DNA of 64,000 nucleotides, taken from positions 564,958 to 628,957 of the forward strand of contig WMKK01000005.1 of the NCBI GenBank assembly GCA_012295225.1. Direction: 5' to 3'. A model generated the notes under the pieces. That model worked only from the letters and a program-made list of their open reading frames with translations. It was not told the origin of the DNA and made no database searches. The DNA comes from Ostreococcus mediterraneus. Taxonomy: Eukaryota > Chlorophyta > Mamiellophyceae > Mamiellales > Bathycoccaceae. The first letter of the stretch is position 1; each line of letters starts with the position of its first letter. Below, piece by piece: positions 51,501 through 63,300 of this stretch. The translations under genes were made by a program, and so were the position numbers.

Positions 51501-54500
51501 CGGCAAGTGCAGAAATAATGGACGTCTTCCCTACACCCGGGCTACCCTCGAGAAGAATTGGTTTACTCAATTGCATCGCACGCATGATGCGTGCAGCGTT
51601 TTTCTTTGTGGAGGGTGCAGAAAGTGCGAATCCTCCACGCTTGGTCTCGTATTTTCCGCACGGAATCTTGAAGGGAGGTGAGCCAAAGTAGCCGCCAGCG
51701 TCGATGTCAAATTCTTGCTCCATGCTGCCCTCTGGCGCGGCGGCAAAAGCAAGAGTGCCATGTTCCTGCAAAAACGTAAGAACCAAGTGTCAGTAACAGC
51801 GAAAAAAGTCGATTTTTATTGATTGTAATGATGCGTTTCTTCACTGGAGGTGCTCAGGGTTGTGAGAATGTTGTCTCTCAATGCCGGAGCTCAGAAACTT
51901 ACCAGGTACAACGAAGCATCATCGCACCTCCAGTGAATCAAACAGTCGCGATCGATAGTACGCACCTTTTCTGGAAGTTGCTGGTGTAGAAATTCCAAGC
52001 ATTTTGTCTTTATTTGTCTGGCGGCTTCAACGGGCATGCCGAGACCCAACCCCAAGCCGTCGAGAAGCGTCAAGTACGCTCCGTGGGCGTACGCTTCCGC
52101 TGGGCTGAGCGGTACGCGTCTCGACGATTCAACCATTTCGCGCATGAAAGTGGACCAACCAATCAAATCACGCACGGCTAATGCCGCACGAGCAGCCGAA
52201 CTTCCGGCGTTTTCATGGTAAAATTCCCAAAATTCAGCGAGTGAGCGTGCAAATGGCAGAAGAGAAGCTGTTGGCATGCGTCGTGCGACGATGCTCTCCA
52301 TTTCGCTCGCTTTACCGACGCTTCCGATCCAAATTTCAGTAAAACGATTTCGAAGTGCCGGTGAAAGTTCCTTTTTACCAAAGTCACCGCCCGGATTCAT
52401 AGTCCCAAGAATCAAAAAGTCAGGGTGTGCTGTGAGTTCTTCAACTTCAGCGCCACCTTTTTCTGGTAATGTGATAGTCCGACCGGGCTCAAGCACGGAA
52501 TTCAAACGTTCTAGCACGGAATCTTCTGCTAAAGACAGCTCATCGACGAGTAGAATGTCCCCGTTGCGCATGGCTTTGATCAAAGGACCATCTTCCCAAG
52601 CAAACGGAGCAACGGTTTTGCCTTCGTCCATCATTTCTTGGCGCTCGGCAGTGCGAGTTGGTCTAAACCCACCAATAAAATCACTCGTCTCCGTGTGTTG
52701 ATGGCAGTTCAAAATACGCAACTTTTGTCCTCTCAGTAACGCCAGAAGTTGGCACACAGATGTTTTGCCGCAACCTGTCTCACCGACGAGTAGAGCGGGT
52801 TCTCTATGATGCATGCAGCCTTCAACGAGAGCGAAAAGACGTCGCATAGCTGGCGTCCACGCGATTGTTTGACACAACCCTGCGGCATCAGCTGCTTCCA
52901 AACCTCCGAGTTTTTCAGCTTGCGAGGCGGCACTCTCCAAACGCTGCTCAAGTACGCCTTCCTGCGCGCACGCGTAAAGCGTGCTCTCAACGAGCTGCGG
53001 CACTTTCAAGCACTTTTCAAGCACTTCACGAATCGAGTTACGTTCCGCATCACTACGCAGACGTTCGCCCAGCACTTTAAATCCGTCAGCTGCGAGGTGT
53101 TCGTATCCGTTACTTTGGCGGTTAGCCCAACGGAAAAGATCGCGCGCGGTAATATAGCCATCCTTACCGGCGAATGCTCTTGAACCTTGGCGGCGGCGCT
53201 GCAACTCTCGCATCACTTCAACCAGCTTCACACAATACGATGGAGCGATTTCGCATCGCGTGTGCAGAATAGTCTTCAGCTCTTCATCAGGTATGTCTCC
53301 AATATGAAGCTCCATGAAACGATTCCTGAATGCTTTACTCAAGACTTTTCGTCCACCGTATACTGCGCCAGGCGGATTTTGCGTTGCAAAGAGCATGAAA
53401 TGCGGGTGCGGTCTGATCGTTTCTTGCAGCTCTGGAACAAACAGTTCCCTATTGTCGTCCAAAAGACGATTCAGTGCTTCTAAAACATCGGTAGGAGCCA
53501 AGTTAAGCTCGTCTAGCACAACCCAGTAACCTTTGCGCACGGCTTGAACGAGAGCGCCTTCCTGAAATATCAGTTGGCCTATAAATTTGAAGGAAACAAA
53601 ACCAGTCAGTAAGTAAATACGCGCGAGAAAAGTTAGAAATTTAGGAAACGAGAACCGTTATCATCCTGGGTATCGGGGTTCTACTCCCGAAGTTCGTCGA
53701 CGAGCGCATGTTCAAGTTTCACGTTTATGTTCGGCCACTTTCCGAGCCCCCGTTCTCATAGAATTGGAGATGACGGCTAACGAACTAGTGGCCGGAAGTC
53801 GGGAAGCGATAACACTTCGACGCCATGTGCGTAGTAACACGACGTACCATTTTCATCTGTGACATATGTACCGAGATATTCTTGCAAATCTGTGTGCTCG
53901 TGATTGTTGATGCGCATGAAACGGTGCCCGGTTCGTTGCGCGAGGTACTCCACGAGCGATGTCTTCCCGCTCGACGTGGGACCCTGCAAAAGGATCGGGT
54001 GACGACGTAATAACACAGCTCGAGCCAAATTTGACAAGTGACCTCTCACGGTTGGCGTCACAACGTACTTCCCTTCGTCTGGATTGATACGAGGAAGTTC
54101 GCCAGCCTCGACCCAAAAATGCTCCAGCAAAACGTGCGAATCGCCTTGGGGGGCGTTGGGAGGATGCTTCATAGCCTGCAATTGTGGTGAAAATAGCGAC
54201 AAAAAGGTTAGTATCAAACAAACGCACAGGAGGTATGAGATGTAGAAAAACGTCTTCCAAAACCTCAGTTGGTCAGAGATGGAATAGGTATTGTTTTTCA
54301 TAAATTTATCGCCGCAGACGCCGAACGTCCTGACCTCGCTAGGTCCATAAACAGTGAACCTCGAGGTCGTGCGCGGCGAAGAAAAAAAAGCGAAGAAGTC
54401 GGATAACTGGTAAAACTACACGTACCTTGAGCGCCGTGCCGCGAAGCAAATGCTTCACCATGAGCTTTTCTAAAATAACTCCACTTTCGGTCTTGAGCAA

Positions 54501-57500
54501 CGTCAGAAACGACATGGCAAAGCCATCGAATAGGGCGCGTTGTAACCCGTACATTCCAGTCGCTGCACGCACGTACTCACAAGCTCGTGAGAGCGTACGC
54601 AGTGAATATTGTGGTTTCTGATCAGCGCTGTCGAGGAGTGTAGTATGCGCCGCCTGTCTGGAAGCGATGTAGAACTCCACGATGTCGTCAACGCTCACGC
54701 CCGGGACGCCGTCCAAGTACATGTTGACGATCATGGCAAGATCCTCTTTACTTTCCGTTTCGCCAGCATATATCTCAACAAATCGATGCTTCAATGCTGC
54801 TGGTAGATCGCGTTTGCCAACGTCAGTCGCAGGGTTCATTGCGCCGAATAGACGGAAACGAGGATGGCGTGGAATGGGTACGCCGTCGCCTCGTTCGCTC
54901 AGCACAATGCTCCCATTCTCACTTTCTAATATGCCGCCGAGACGCTCTAAAGTCTCGGCCGGGGCCAAATTAATTTCGTCTAAAAGAATCCAATGACCTT
55001 CTCGAAGAGCGGTAATAAGTGCACCTTCGACAAATGCGAAGACAGGTCCGCCATTCTTGCTCGCCGTTGTCGAGTGCTCGACGGCGCTCAAATCATGTTC
55101 AAACTCTCGCCATTCCGCAATAAGCTCGTCCGAAAGTGCGTTGGTCGTTTTCCTACGTTTATTAGGGTTATCATCTTTTGTTCGTTTCTTCGACGACTCA
55201 GCCGCAGCTTCAGCTAGCACAGCGACGCGCTCAACGCCTGCTCGGAAGGCGTGCAACAGATGCGACCATTTACGCTTTTCAGCATAACGCGCGATGCGAG
55301 TAAGAAACTCAGCATTTGAGGACGATGGAAACGTCTTCATGAATGCGTTATGGAACTTTGGCACGAGCGGTAAACACAAGTGTCTAGAGCTCACGGGCTT
55401 GAATCCACCTAAAAAGTCTGCAGATTCTGACTGATTACTCAAGTTCACCACGGTGAGAGGCGCTCCAGTAAGCCTTGCAAGCTCTTGAATCAATGCCGTC
55501 TTCCCAGTACCAGTTTCACCGACGAGCAACACTGGCTCAGTGAGTTGCACAGCTGCAGCAGCTCGTTCGAGCAGTCGCGAGGCGTGACCAGTTCTGGACC
55601 ATTTTGCGCCGCGTGCAGTTTGCTCGCCCACAGGTAAAATACACCGTCCAATCGTGACAGATTGATGCGCTTCACGAATCACTGGCTTGTGCAAGCGATC
55701 TGTGGCTTCAGCTGTGTCATCTGCGGGCAAGCCCCACGTCGCCGCAATCATTTTCAACACGCGCCGGCGCCCTGGTCCGGCGGGTAACATCCCCGCCAAG
55801 ACATCTGCTGCCTCTTCGTACGCCGCAGACCGAAGTTGCGGCGGAGCGGCTTTGCCGACCCGCATCAACGCCAACTCGTTGTCACGAAGCGTAGTGATAC
55901 GCCGTGCCCATCGAAGCAAATCGCGCAACGTGTACGGCCGTCCCGCGTGCACGCGCGATAAAGCATGATTGGCGTCGTTTGCCTGCGCCTCTAAACCCGA
56001 CTCGGCGCGCTCTACATCCATCGCTACATCGCTCTTCCCATCACCCGTCGCTTCCTGAATCATCACATCTTGTGAAGATATCGCCCCTAGCCCTGCGGCC
56101 TCACCCGCTGCCGCTCCGCCTTGCCCACACAGGCTCTGCACTTGTCGCACCGTAGCTAACATTGATTGCGCGAGTTGCGTCAACGCTGGGTACAAGCCGC
56201 ATAAAATAGCCGTCGCCTCGTCTCCTCGCGGAGGCTCGACGACGACTCGCGTCCATAATCCCGACAACGGATCAGCACCCGCACTCGTCGAACGCCCGGC
56301 TTCGGTGGTCACAGAACCAAACAGCTGAAAGCCAGGTGCGGCTTGAATGCTCTCGCCTCGGCCCGGGACGTACAGCTTGCGCTTTTCCAACAACGGCACG
56401 AGTGCCGACAAAACTTCAAATGGCGCTAGATCAATGTCTTCAATCAGCACCCACACGCCTTTGGTCACGGCCTGTGTCAAAGCTCCGGGTTGCCACTTGA
56501 ACTCACCGGGCGCGGCACCGCATACGTACGCACCGAGTAAAGACTTGGAGTCGGTTTGCGCGTCGAGGTGCAACGTGACGAAATCGCCGTTCCCCGTGAC
56601 GTGCGCCACTTCCTCGAGCACAGCAGATTTCCCACACCCCGCCGGACCTTCGAGCAACACCGGTCGGTTTTGACACAACGCCAACGCTACTGCACCCAGG
56701 TTTCGGCGCGCGCTGGAGGTGTAAATCATCGCCTTTCGATGTCGTCCGCTCGATTCCGCGCCGTCTCGTCTTCGCACCTCTACACCGCCGATGCGCACGT
56801 AGCCCTCGGCGGGGGGTATTTCACTCGCAAAATCCTCCCCAACGACAACAACGCCACTGTTCGTCGTATCCGGGCGCAACCAAAACATCCCGCGCTCCGT
56901 GTCAATCTCTAAATCTCTCGCCTGTCGTCTGGCGTCGTAGCCGTGAAAAGCGCTCGTGTCCCGCGTCGTCGCTCGTCGCATTTCAACCAATCCACGCGCA
57001 CTCACCCCGAGCGCGCCGCACACGAGCGCACACGCACTATACCGTACTTCATCACTCTCATGCCACACCCACGTCAACGCTGCGGACCAATCGAACGCAT
57101 CCCGAGTCGCCGAACACGCGCGTCGTAAACTCTCGAGCGCTCGAATAGCCTCTCCCGCGCGCGTCCGCGACGACCCACTCGATCGCACACAGCACCCCAC
57201 AGGCGCTCGAATCGCGCGTAATTCACTCTCACACACCTGTGCGCAGTGTGGCAACAACGCACAGACGCTGCCGAGGGCGATAATGACGTCACACACGCCC
57301 TCGGCGTCGCGCGCGCCGACGTCGGCGACGACGCGCGACACCACTCGAGTCATCACTTTTCTCAACGCGCTCGCCGACACGATCGCCAGCCCCGGCGTCA
57401 TCACGCACCGAACGGCGCATGACAATAACACATCGTCATCCCCGCTCGCATCATACGCCGCGAGCGCGTCCGCGATGGCCAAACCAGCGCCAACGCGCGC

Positions 57501-57587
57501 GTCATCGCCCAGCGCGCCGCCAGCACGCGCGGCAATTTCACGCAACGCCGACGCATACGCCCGCCCCAGCGCGCGCTCTCGCGTCAT
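39538..57587 (-). CDS. MDN1: Midasin, giant AAA+ ATPase of ribosome biogenesis; four exons
   Basis: About 5,797 aa. Midasin removes assembly factors from pre-60S particles. My exons: 54426-57587, 53848-54175, 51903-53578 and 39538-51765; introns are 250, 269 and 137 bp, with donors GTACGT, GTACGT and GTAAGT and CTRAC branch sites. Frames join exactly, for example through NGQLIFQEGALVQAVRKGYW across intron 2. Six Walker A motifs mark six AAA+ domains: EGPAGCGKSA, GETGTGKTA, GPTSSGKTS, GETGCGKTS, GSPGVGKTS and GAAASGKTT. A helical linker follows. An Asp/Glu-rich region is encoded at about 40700-42450. The C-terminal MIDAS domain has DDSRS near 40150, which binds the UBL domains of assembly factors. 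The first ATG could also be at 57752. It is head-to-head with the G-patch gene. Confidence 0.93.
51840..51937. repeat. 14-bp inverted repeat around the splice donor of midasin intron 3
   Basis: TTCACTGGAGGTGC at 51840-51853 (in the intron) has a perfect reverse complement at 51924-51937 (end of exon 3). The 70-base loop contains the donor GTAAGT (51897-51902). Four further base pairs are possible past one bulge. Confidence 0.7.
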
Positions 57588-57862
57588 CGCGCGCGAACGC
57601 ACGCGCGCGAGATGCCTCTCGCCGTCCGTGCGCGCGCGTCCGTGCGCGCGACGCGTCGTGAAGTCGCGCCAACGCGCGCGTGTGCGGTCTGGCGGCGCCG
57701 TCAGCCAACCGACTGAAACTGCATTCGCACGCACTCGATCGATGTGCCACATCGATCGTTTTAAAATTCGATCGACGCGCGCGTGGTTTCGATGCAATTT
57801 GTGTGTCGTCTCGCGCCGTCGTGCATTCGTCGTCGTCGCGATTCGTCGCCGCCGCGGTCGCG

Positions 57863-60280
57863 ATGACGCGCGAGCGCGGCGCTCGCGCGCTGACGGAGGA
57901 TGACGGCGACGCGGACGTGTCGTACGTGCGCTACGGCACGGCGATGGACGTCGCGCGCGCGGGCGCGGGGGCGGTGCAGGTGTGGGCTGAGCCGGTGCGC
58001 GATGCGAGCGGTCGACGGCGATTTCACGGCGCGTTCGACGGTGGGTTTTCGGCGGGGTATTTCAACACCGTGGGGAGCGCGGAGGGGTTTACGCCGAGCG
58101 CGTTTACGTCGTCGCGCGCGCGCGGTGGCGGTGGTGGCGGCGGTGGTGGCGGGAATGAAGGCGGCGACGGAGCGAAGCCTCGCGCGCAGTCGGTTGTTGA
58201 TTTCATGGATGACGACGAACGCGAAGCGTACGAGGCGACGACGATGCGGACGGCGATGGAGTACGATACGTTTGGGCGCGAGGCGCGCGAGGCGCATCGA
58301 CGCAGCGCGACGCAGGCCATGGGACGCGTGGGCGCGGCGGTGAGCGGCGCGCTCGCGGCGTCGGCGGCGGTGTTGGACTTAGTCGCGCCTCGAGTGCTGT
58401 CCGTGGGTGCGCGGTTGCTCACGAAGATGGGTTGGCGACGTGGGCGTGGGACGGTGCTGGCGAAAGGGGGCGCGTTTGGCGGCGATGCGTTTGGGTTGGA
58501 GGACGCGCCGGAGTACGTGCGAGAGCCAAAGACGAATCGACACGGCGTCGGCTACGATCCATACGACGGTGCAGAGGAGTTTCGGGACATTGCAGCGGGA
58601 AGGAAACGCTCGAGAGATGATGAAAATGCGGGCATGGATCGCGGTCGTCGTCGAGGCGAGGCGTTTGGACTTGGTGTGTTTGAGGAGGAGGACGAGGCGC
58701 TGTACACTGAGGACGCGCCGAAATTGAGCGAGTACGCGTTTGAGCTGGAAGACGAAGAAGATGTCGATGCGCGCGCGCGAGCTCGACCAGGATCGGTTCT
58801 TGCACTCGGTGCAGCGTTACCAAATGATTGCGTCGTGCGCGGATTTCAAGTATCGAGCGATACTTTGTCACCGCCGAAGTGGTTTGCGCCACCGGTGATT
58901 CCGCGCGACTGGCATCCGTCGCGTCGTGTGGCGGCGGTGCGCCCGGGACGCGACAGCGTAGCGACGACACAACCGGTAGTGTTGCCACCCGAACCTCCAG
59001 CTCCAGCCGACGAAGAGCGCCAAAAGGTTATTGACACGCTCGCGGTGTTTGTGGCCAAGCACGGTGCGCAATTTGAGGAAATGGCAAAGGCGCGGCAGGG
59101 CGAAGATAAAAAGTTTTCATTCCTCTTTGGCGGCAAAGATTCTGGGTATTACAAGTGGCGTTTGGCTAAAGCTACGTTGGAACATGCTCAAGAGAGCGAA
59201 GCACCTCCAGCACGGCGCGCGAGACCACTCGGGATGGAGGAGCGCGCGAAAATCCTTGGGGAGGAGTTGTTACCTTCGACGTCGAGCGCTCAGAGAGAAC
59301 AAACCGCTGCTGATGGCGAGCCGAGGAAGAAACTGAGCATCGAAGGCATCGCTGCGAGCGATCGAGAGCGAATCCAAAAATTGCTGACGAAGACGTTCAC
59401 GTCGGCGGGCGTCGTGCAGACGGCGGAGGTTGAAAAAGTCGGCTTGCACGTATTGCAAAAGAGCGCGTCAAAGCCCGCGCCTGAAAAGGCGTCGACCACG
59501 CTGACACCGTGTGAGGCGTCGCGAATGCCGATTATATCTTCGCGCAATACCATTAACTGGGCACCCGAACCGCTGCTTTGCAAGCGTTTTGGCGTCCCAG
59601 ATCCGTATGCAAACAAAACTCGACCTGATACAAGTCAGTACAAGTTCCGCACGGATGTTTTGGAGCTCGACGACACGAGAGCAAAACAAGAAGCTGACGC
59701 TCCCAAATACTTGGACGTACCGCCACCTCCCGCGATGACGATGCAAAATGTGCCACCGCCACCACCGCTATCCTTAGACGCATCAGCGCAACAGGTAAAT
59801 GTCGCGGCAGAGACCCAAAGCGTGCCTCCTCCTCTGGCTACGTTCGTCGAAAAGCCTATTGATCTTTTCAAGCAGATTTTCGAAAACTCGGACGATGACA
59901 TCGAAGAAGAAGAAGATTTAGATCTCATTCAAGCCGCATTGACAACGAAGGCACCGCAGGCGCCACCACCACCACCGCCGCCGCCGCCGCCACCGCCGTC
60001 GACGCTTCCTCCACCGCCACCGTCCTCACACCGAAATGACGAGCCAATATGGTCGGCGGCGGTGATGAAGAAACCGTCCACCTCTGAGCGCGACGAGCGG
60101 CGCTCGGAACGCGAGTCCTCCAGGCGCCATTCTCCTTCTAAAAAGGAAAAGAAGAGTAAAAAGGAGAAACGTTCAAAGGACAGAAAGGACAGAAAACGTA
60201 GTAGTAGACACTCAAAGAAAAAGCGTTCTTCAAGACGCGACGATTACAGCTCGTCATCTTCTAGTTCGTATAGCGATTAG
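57863..60280 (+). CDS. GPATCH1: G-patch/SWAP protein of the GPATCH1 (TOUGH) family
   Basis: An 805-aa nuclear protein related to human GPATCH1 and Arabidopsis TOUGH, which is linked to pre-mRNA splicing and, in plants, to microRNA processing. The N-terminal family domain (DUF1604) has FHGAFDGGFSAGYFNTVGS. The G-patch is near residues 185-235 with LLTKMGWRRGRGT. FGLGVFEEEDEALY is another family mark. A SWAP/surp domain lies near 390-440 with VFVAKHGAQFEEMAKARQ and KFSFLFGG. After KRFGVPDPY the protein has acidic patches, a poly-Pro run and a C-terminal Arg/Ser/Lys tail ending in a Ser run with YSD. G-patch proteins of this kind activate DEAH helicases. ATG 57863 is the first one clear of the divergent midasin gene. 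Confidence 0.9.
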   Translation: MTRERGARALTEDDGDADVSYVRYGTAMDVARAGAGAVQVWAEPVRDASGRRRFHGAFDGGFSAGYFNTVGSAEGFTPSAFTSSRARGGGGGGGGGGNEGGDGAKPRAQSVVDFMDDDEREAYEATTMRTAMEYDTFGREAREAHRRSATQAMGRVGAAVSGALAASAAVLDLVAPRVLSVGARLLTKMGWRRGRGTVLAKGGAFGGDAFGLEDAPEYVREPKTNRHGVGYDPYDGAEEFRDIAAGRKRSRDDENAGMDRGRRRGEAFGLGVFEEEDEALYTEDAPKLSEYAFELEDEEDVDARARARPGSVLALGAALPNDCVVRGFQVSSDTLSPPKWFAPPVIPRDWHPSRRVAAVRPGRDSVATTQPVVLPPEPPAPADEERQKVIDTLAVFVAKHGAQFEEMAKARQGEDKKFSFLFGGKDSGYYKWRLAKATLEHAQESEAPPARRARPLGMEERAKILGEELLPSTSSAQREQTAADGEPRKKLSIEGIAASDRERIQKLLTKTFTSAGVVQTAEVEKVGLHVLQKSASKPAPEKASTTLTPCEASRMPIISSRNTINWAPEPLLCKRFGVPDPYANKTRPDTSQYKFRTDVLELDDTRAKQEADAPKYLDVPPPPAMTMQNVPPPPPLSLDASAQQVNVAAETQSVPPPLATFVEKPIDLFKQIFENSDDDIEEEEDLDLIQAALTTKAPQAPPPPPPPPPPPPSTLPPPPPSSHRNDEPIWSAAVMKKPSTSERDERRSERESSRRHSPSKKEKKSKKEKRSKDRKDRKRSSRHSKKKRSSRRDDYSSSSSSSYSD

Positions 60281-60306
60281 CATAAATAGCGTTTGCATTG
60301 CACTTC

Positions 60307-63300
60307 CTAGTTATTTGTAGTTTCTTCCGCGTCAAAGTCTACGATTGGTTCTGCCGAAGCGCCAACGAAGAAGAAAATGTTCCTAATCATTTCTTCACGA
60401 ATGGAATCGACGAGCGCCACAAACGAGCGGGCGCCGTCAATTCTGAATTCATCTCGCGGGTCTAAATGCCCAAAACTTCGTACTTGAACGCTGCTGCGAA
60501 GGACCTCCATTTCAACGAGGTGCTCCTGCCAGAGATTATCGATAGCGCGAAGCGCCCAAAGGCGTTCGACGTGTTCCAATTCATCCCGAGCATAGTTTTG
60601 CACCGCCAGTCGAGCAAAGCGATCCAAGTACAACTGAATCGCAGCTTCGGTGAGATAAGATCGCAATCTTCGCGCCTTAGCTGCATGCCAACCTTTATTC
60701 CAACGACTCATGTACGCAGGATCTTCGTCGGCATCCACAGGTACTGGTGAAAGCCGCTCCGCTAATCTCTTTGAAATCGCCTCTGGCGTGGCCTCTGGCT
60801 CGGTGTCTTGAATGGCGGGTCCAAAGTCTTGGTCTTCAGGGTACACCATTTCGATACCAGAGAGCGCCGCCTTGACCACGGCAGCCGGCATTTTTAGCGG
60901 TGGCATCTCCGTCGACTCGGGCAGTGGAGTTCTGTCTACGACAGCCTTCATGATTTGCTCAGCGTCAACGCCAGGCAGGTAGTGAGGATTTTTGCCGAGC
61001 GGCCGTCCGGTGTCGCAAAGCCATTTGTCTTTCCTTCCAGGGAAAAAAAGGCGAAGTTCATCGAGCAACTGCACGTAGTTCCAGTTTTTTGGGTTGACGT
61101 TGCCGGCTACGCCAGCACGCGCGCAAGTCTCATCGACAATCTGGCCCATATACTTGAATAAACGCTCGCGCAACGGCTGTTGTCCGCTGAGTAAAATCAG
61201 TCTGCGCAATTTGTACACTGCCTCACGCTGACCATCAAGCACACGATCCGATTCAAAAGTCGCTTCTCTGTGCGTCGCGAAGAAATCTTCTATACGCTTC
61301 TGCACCATCTCGAGTTGGTTGTCGACGGTGTCGGAGTAAATGGGCATGTTTGGGTCGACGCCGGCAAACATCCACAACTTGTCCGAGCCCCATCCTGGGC
61401 AATACGTTTGAAGTAATTCATCTTCACTAGACACAAAAAATGCCGTACTTCCAAGATCGCCTTGCCTACCGGCACGTCCACGAAGTTGATTGTCTACTCG
61501 GCGGCTTTCATGAATGGATGTGCCGATGACTTGAAGCCCACCAAGTTTGCGAACAACGTCGCGTTCGGCACTACACTGCTCCGAGCAATCACGAAGGACG
61601 GCGAATGCCGCCACTTTTATCGCGCGAATGAAGGGAGAGTCATCTGCGCAGGCATTAGCTCCATCCATGTTACGACGCAACCGCTCAGCGGCATCGAACA
61701 AGGCGTTAGCAATAAGCTTTTCTGCCTGCTCAAGGTCTAAATCTCCCGCCATAGCTCGCGCCGCTCGCGCAAGTATGGCAGCTTGCTCGAGCGACTGCTG
61801 CGCTATCGGAGATAGGTCGCAGGATAACAACACTGCTTCATCGTCAAACGCATCTGCAAAACCCAATACTGGCCAGAGTTTTTCCGTGAGGGCGTGCTTG
61901 GCCAAACCTTCTGAGCTACCGCCGAGAAGGATGTCCGTGCCTCGGCCCGCCATATTTGTCGCAATCGTCACAGCGTACTGTCTCCCAGCTTGCGCAATAA
62001 TGTTTGCTTCGCGCGCGGCGTATTGTGGACGTGCGTTCAACAATTCGTGGGGTATACCTCTCATCTTGCGCCCGTCTGGGGTTGTCCACAAGTAGTTGTC
62101 TAAAATCGCGCTCAGCCTCTCAGAATTTTCCACAGACGTCGTCCCTACAAGCACTGGTCGACCGTCGTAATGGCATGACTCGATGAAGTCGGCCACGGCG
62201 TACCAGCGGGCTTCAGCAGTCAAAAATAATGCTGTTGGGGCATCCACACGAAGGTTTGGCTTGTTTGTCGGCACGCGTGCCACGCGGAGCTCATAAGTAC
62301 TGAAAAATTCTTCCGATTCCGTGCTTGCCGTCCCGGTCATACCGCTCAACTTTTGGTAAAGCTTGAACAAGCACTGATACGAAATCGAGGCGATGATGGA
62401 GTTTTCACCTTGAATCTCAACGCCTTCTTTTGCTTCGACGGCTTGGTGTAGGTTGTCGTTCCATCTACGATTCATTTGTACGCGTCCCGTTGAAGGATCG
62501 ACGATGATGACTTGCCCGTCGCGAACAATGTAATCCACATCCTTGATGAATAATGCCTTAGCCTTGACGGCGAGCAAGATATATTTGCCCCAAGGTTCTC
62601 GTGTATCCCAAAGATCTTTCACCTTCAAGATTCTTTCCGCGAGCTCCATGCCCTCCTCTGTGAGCTCAGCGGTTTTCTCTTTCAGTATGACTTTGTAGTC
62701 GCGTCCTGGCTTCAACTGCTGCGCTACTTTGCTCGCGGCCACGTAGCGATCTTCGTCGCTCACTCCACCCGAACCCGTGATTAAAAGTGGGTTACGTCCT
62801 TCATCAATCAACACGCTGTCTACTTCATCGACAATCGCAAAGTTAAATGGCCTCGTAAGTACGACGAGTTCTTCAGCATCCATAGCCATGTTGTCTCGCA
62901 AGTAATCAAACCCAACCTCCGTGTTCGTCACGTACGTAATATCGCACGCGTATGCGAGTTGTCTATCAATCGAATCCATGGCAGACTGAATCACGCCAAC
63001 AGTTACACCCAAAAAACGATGAATTCGACCCATTTCTGTTGCGTCGCGTTCGGCTAAGTAATCATTCACCGTCACCACGTGTACTCCTTTTCCTTCTAAA
63101 GCGTTCAAATACGCCGGCAACGTCGCTACTAGCGTCTTACCCTCACCCGTGCGCATTTCAGCTACCCAACCACGGTGTAGCAACGCGCCGCCAATGAGCT
63201 GAACGTCGAAATGTCTCAACCCGAGCTCTCGCCGCGACGCTTCTCGTACCACCGCAAACGCCTCCACCAAGATATCATCCAACGTCTCGCCGTTCTTCAA

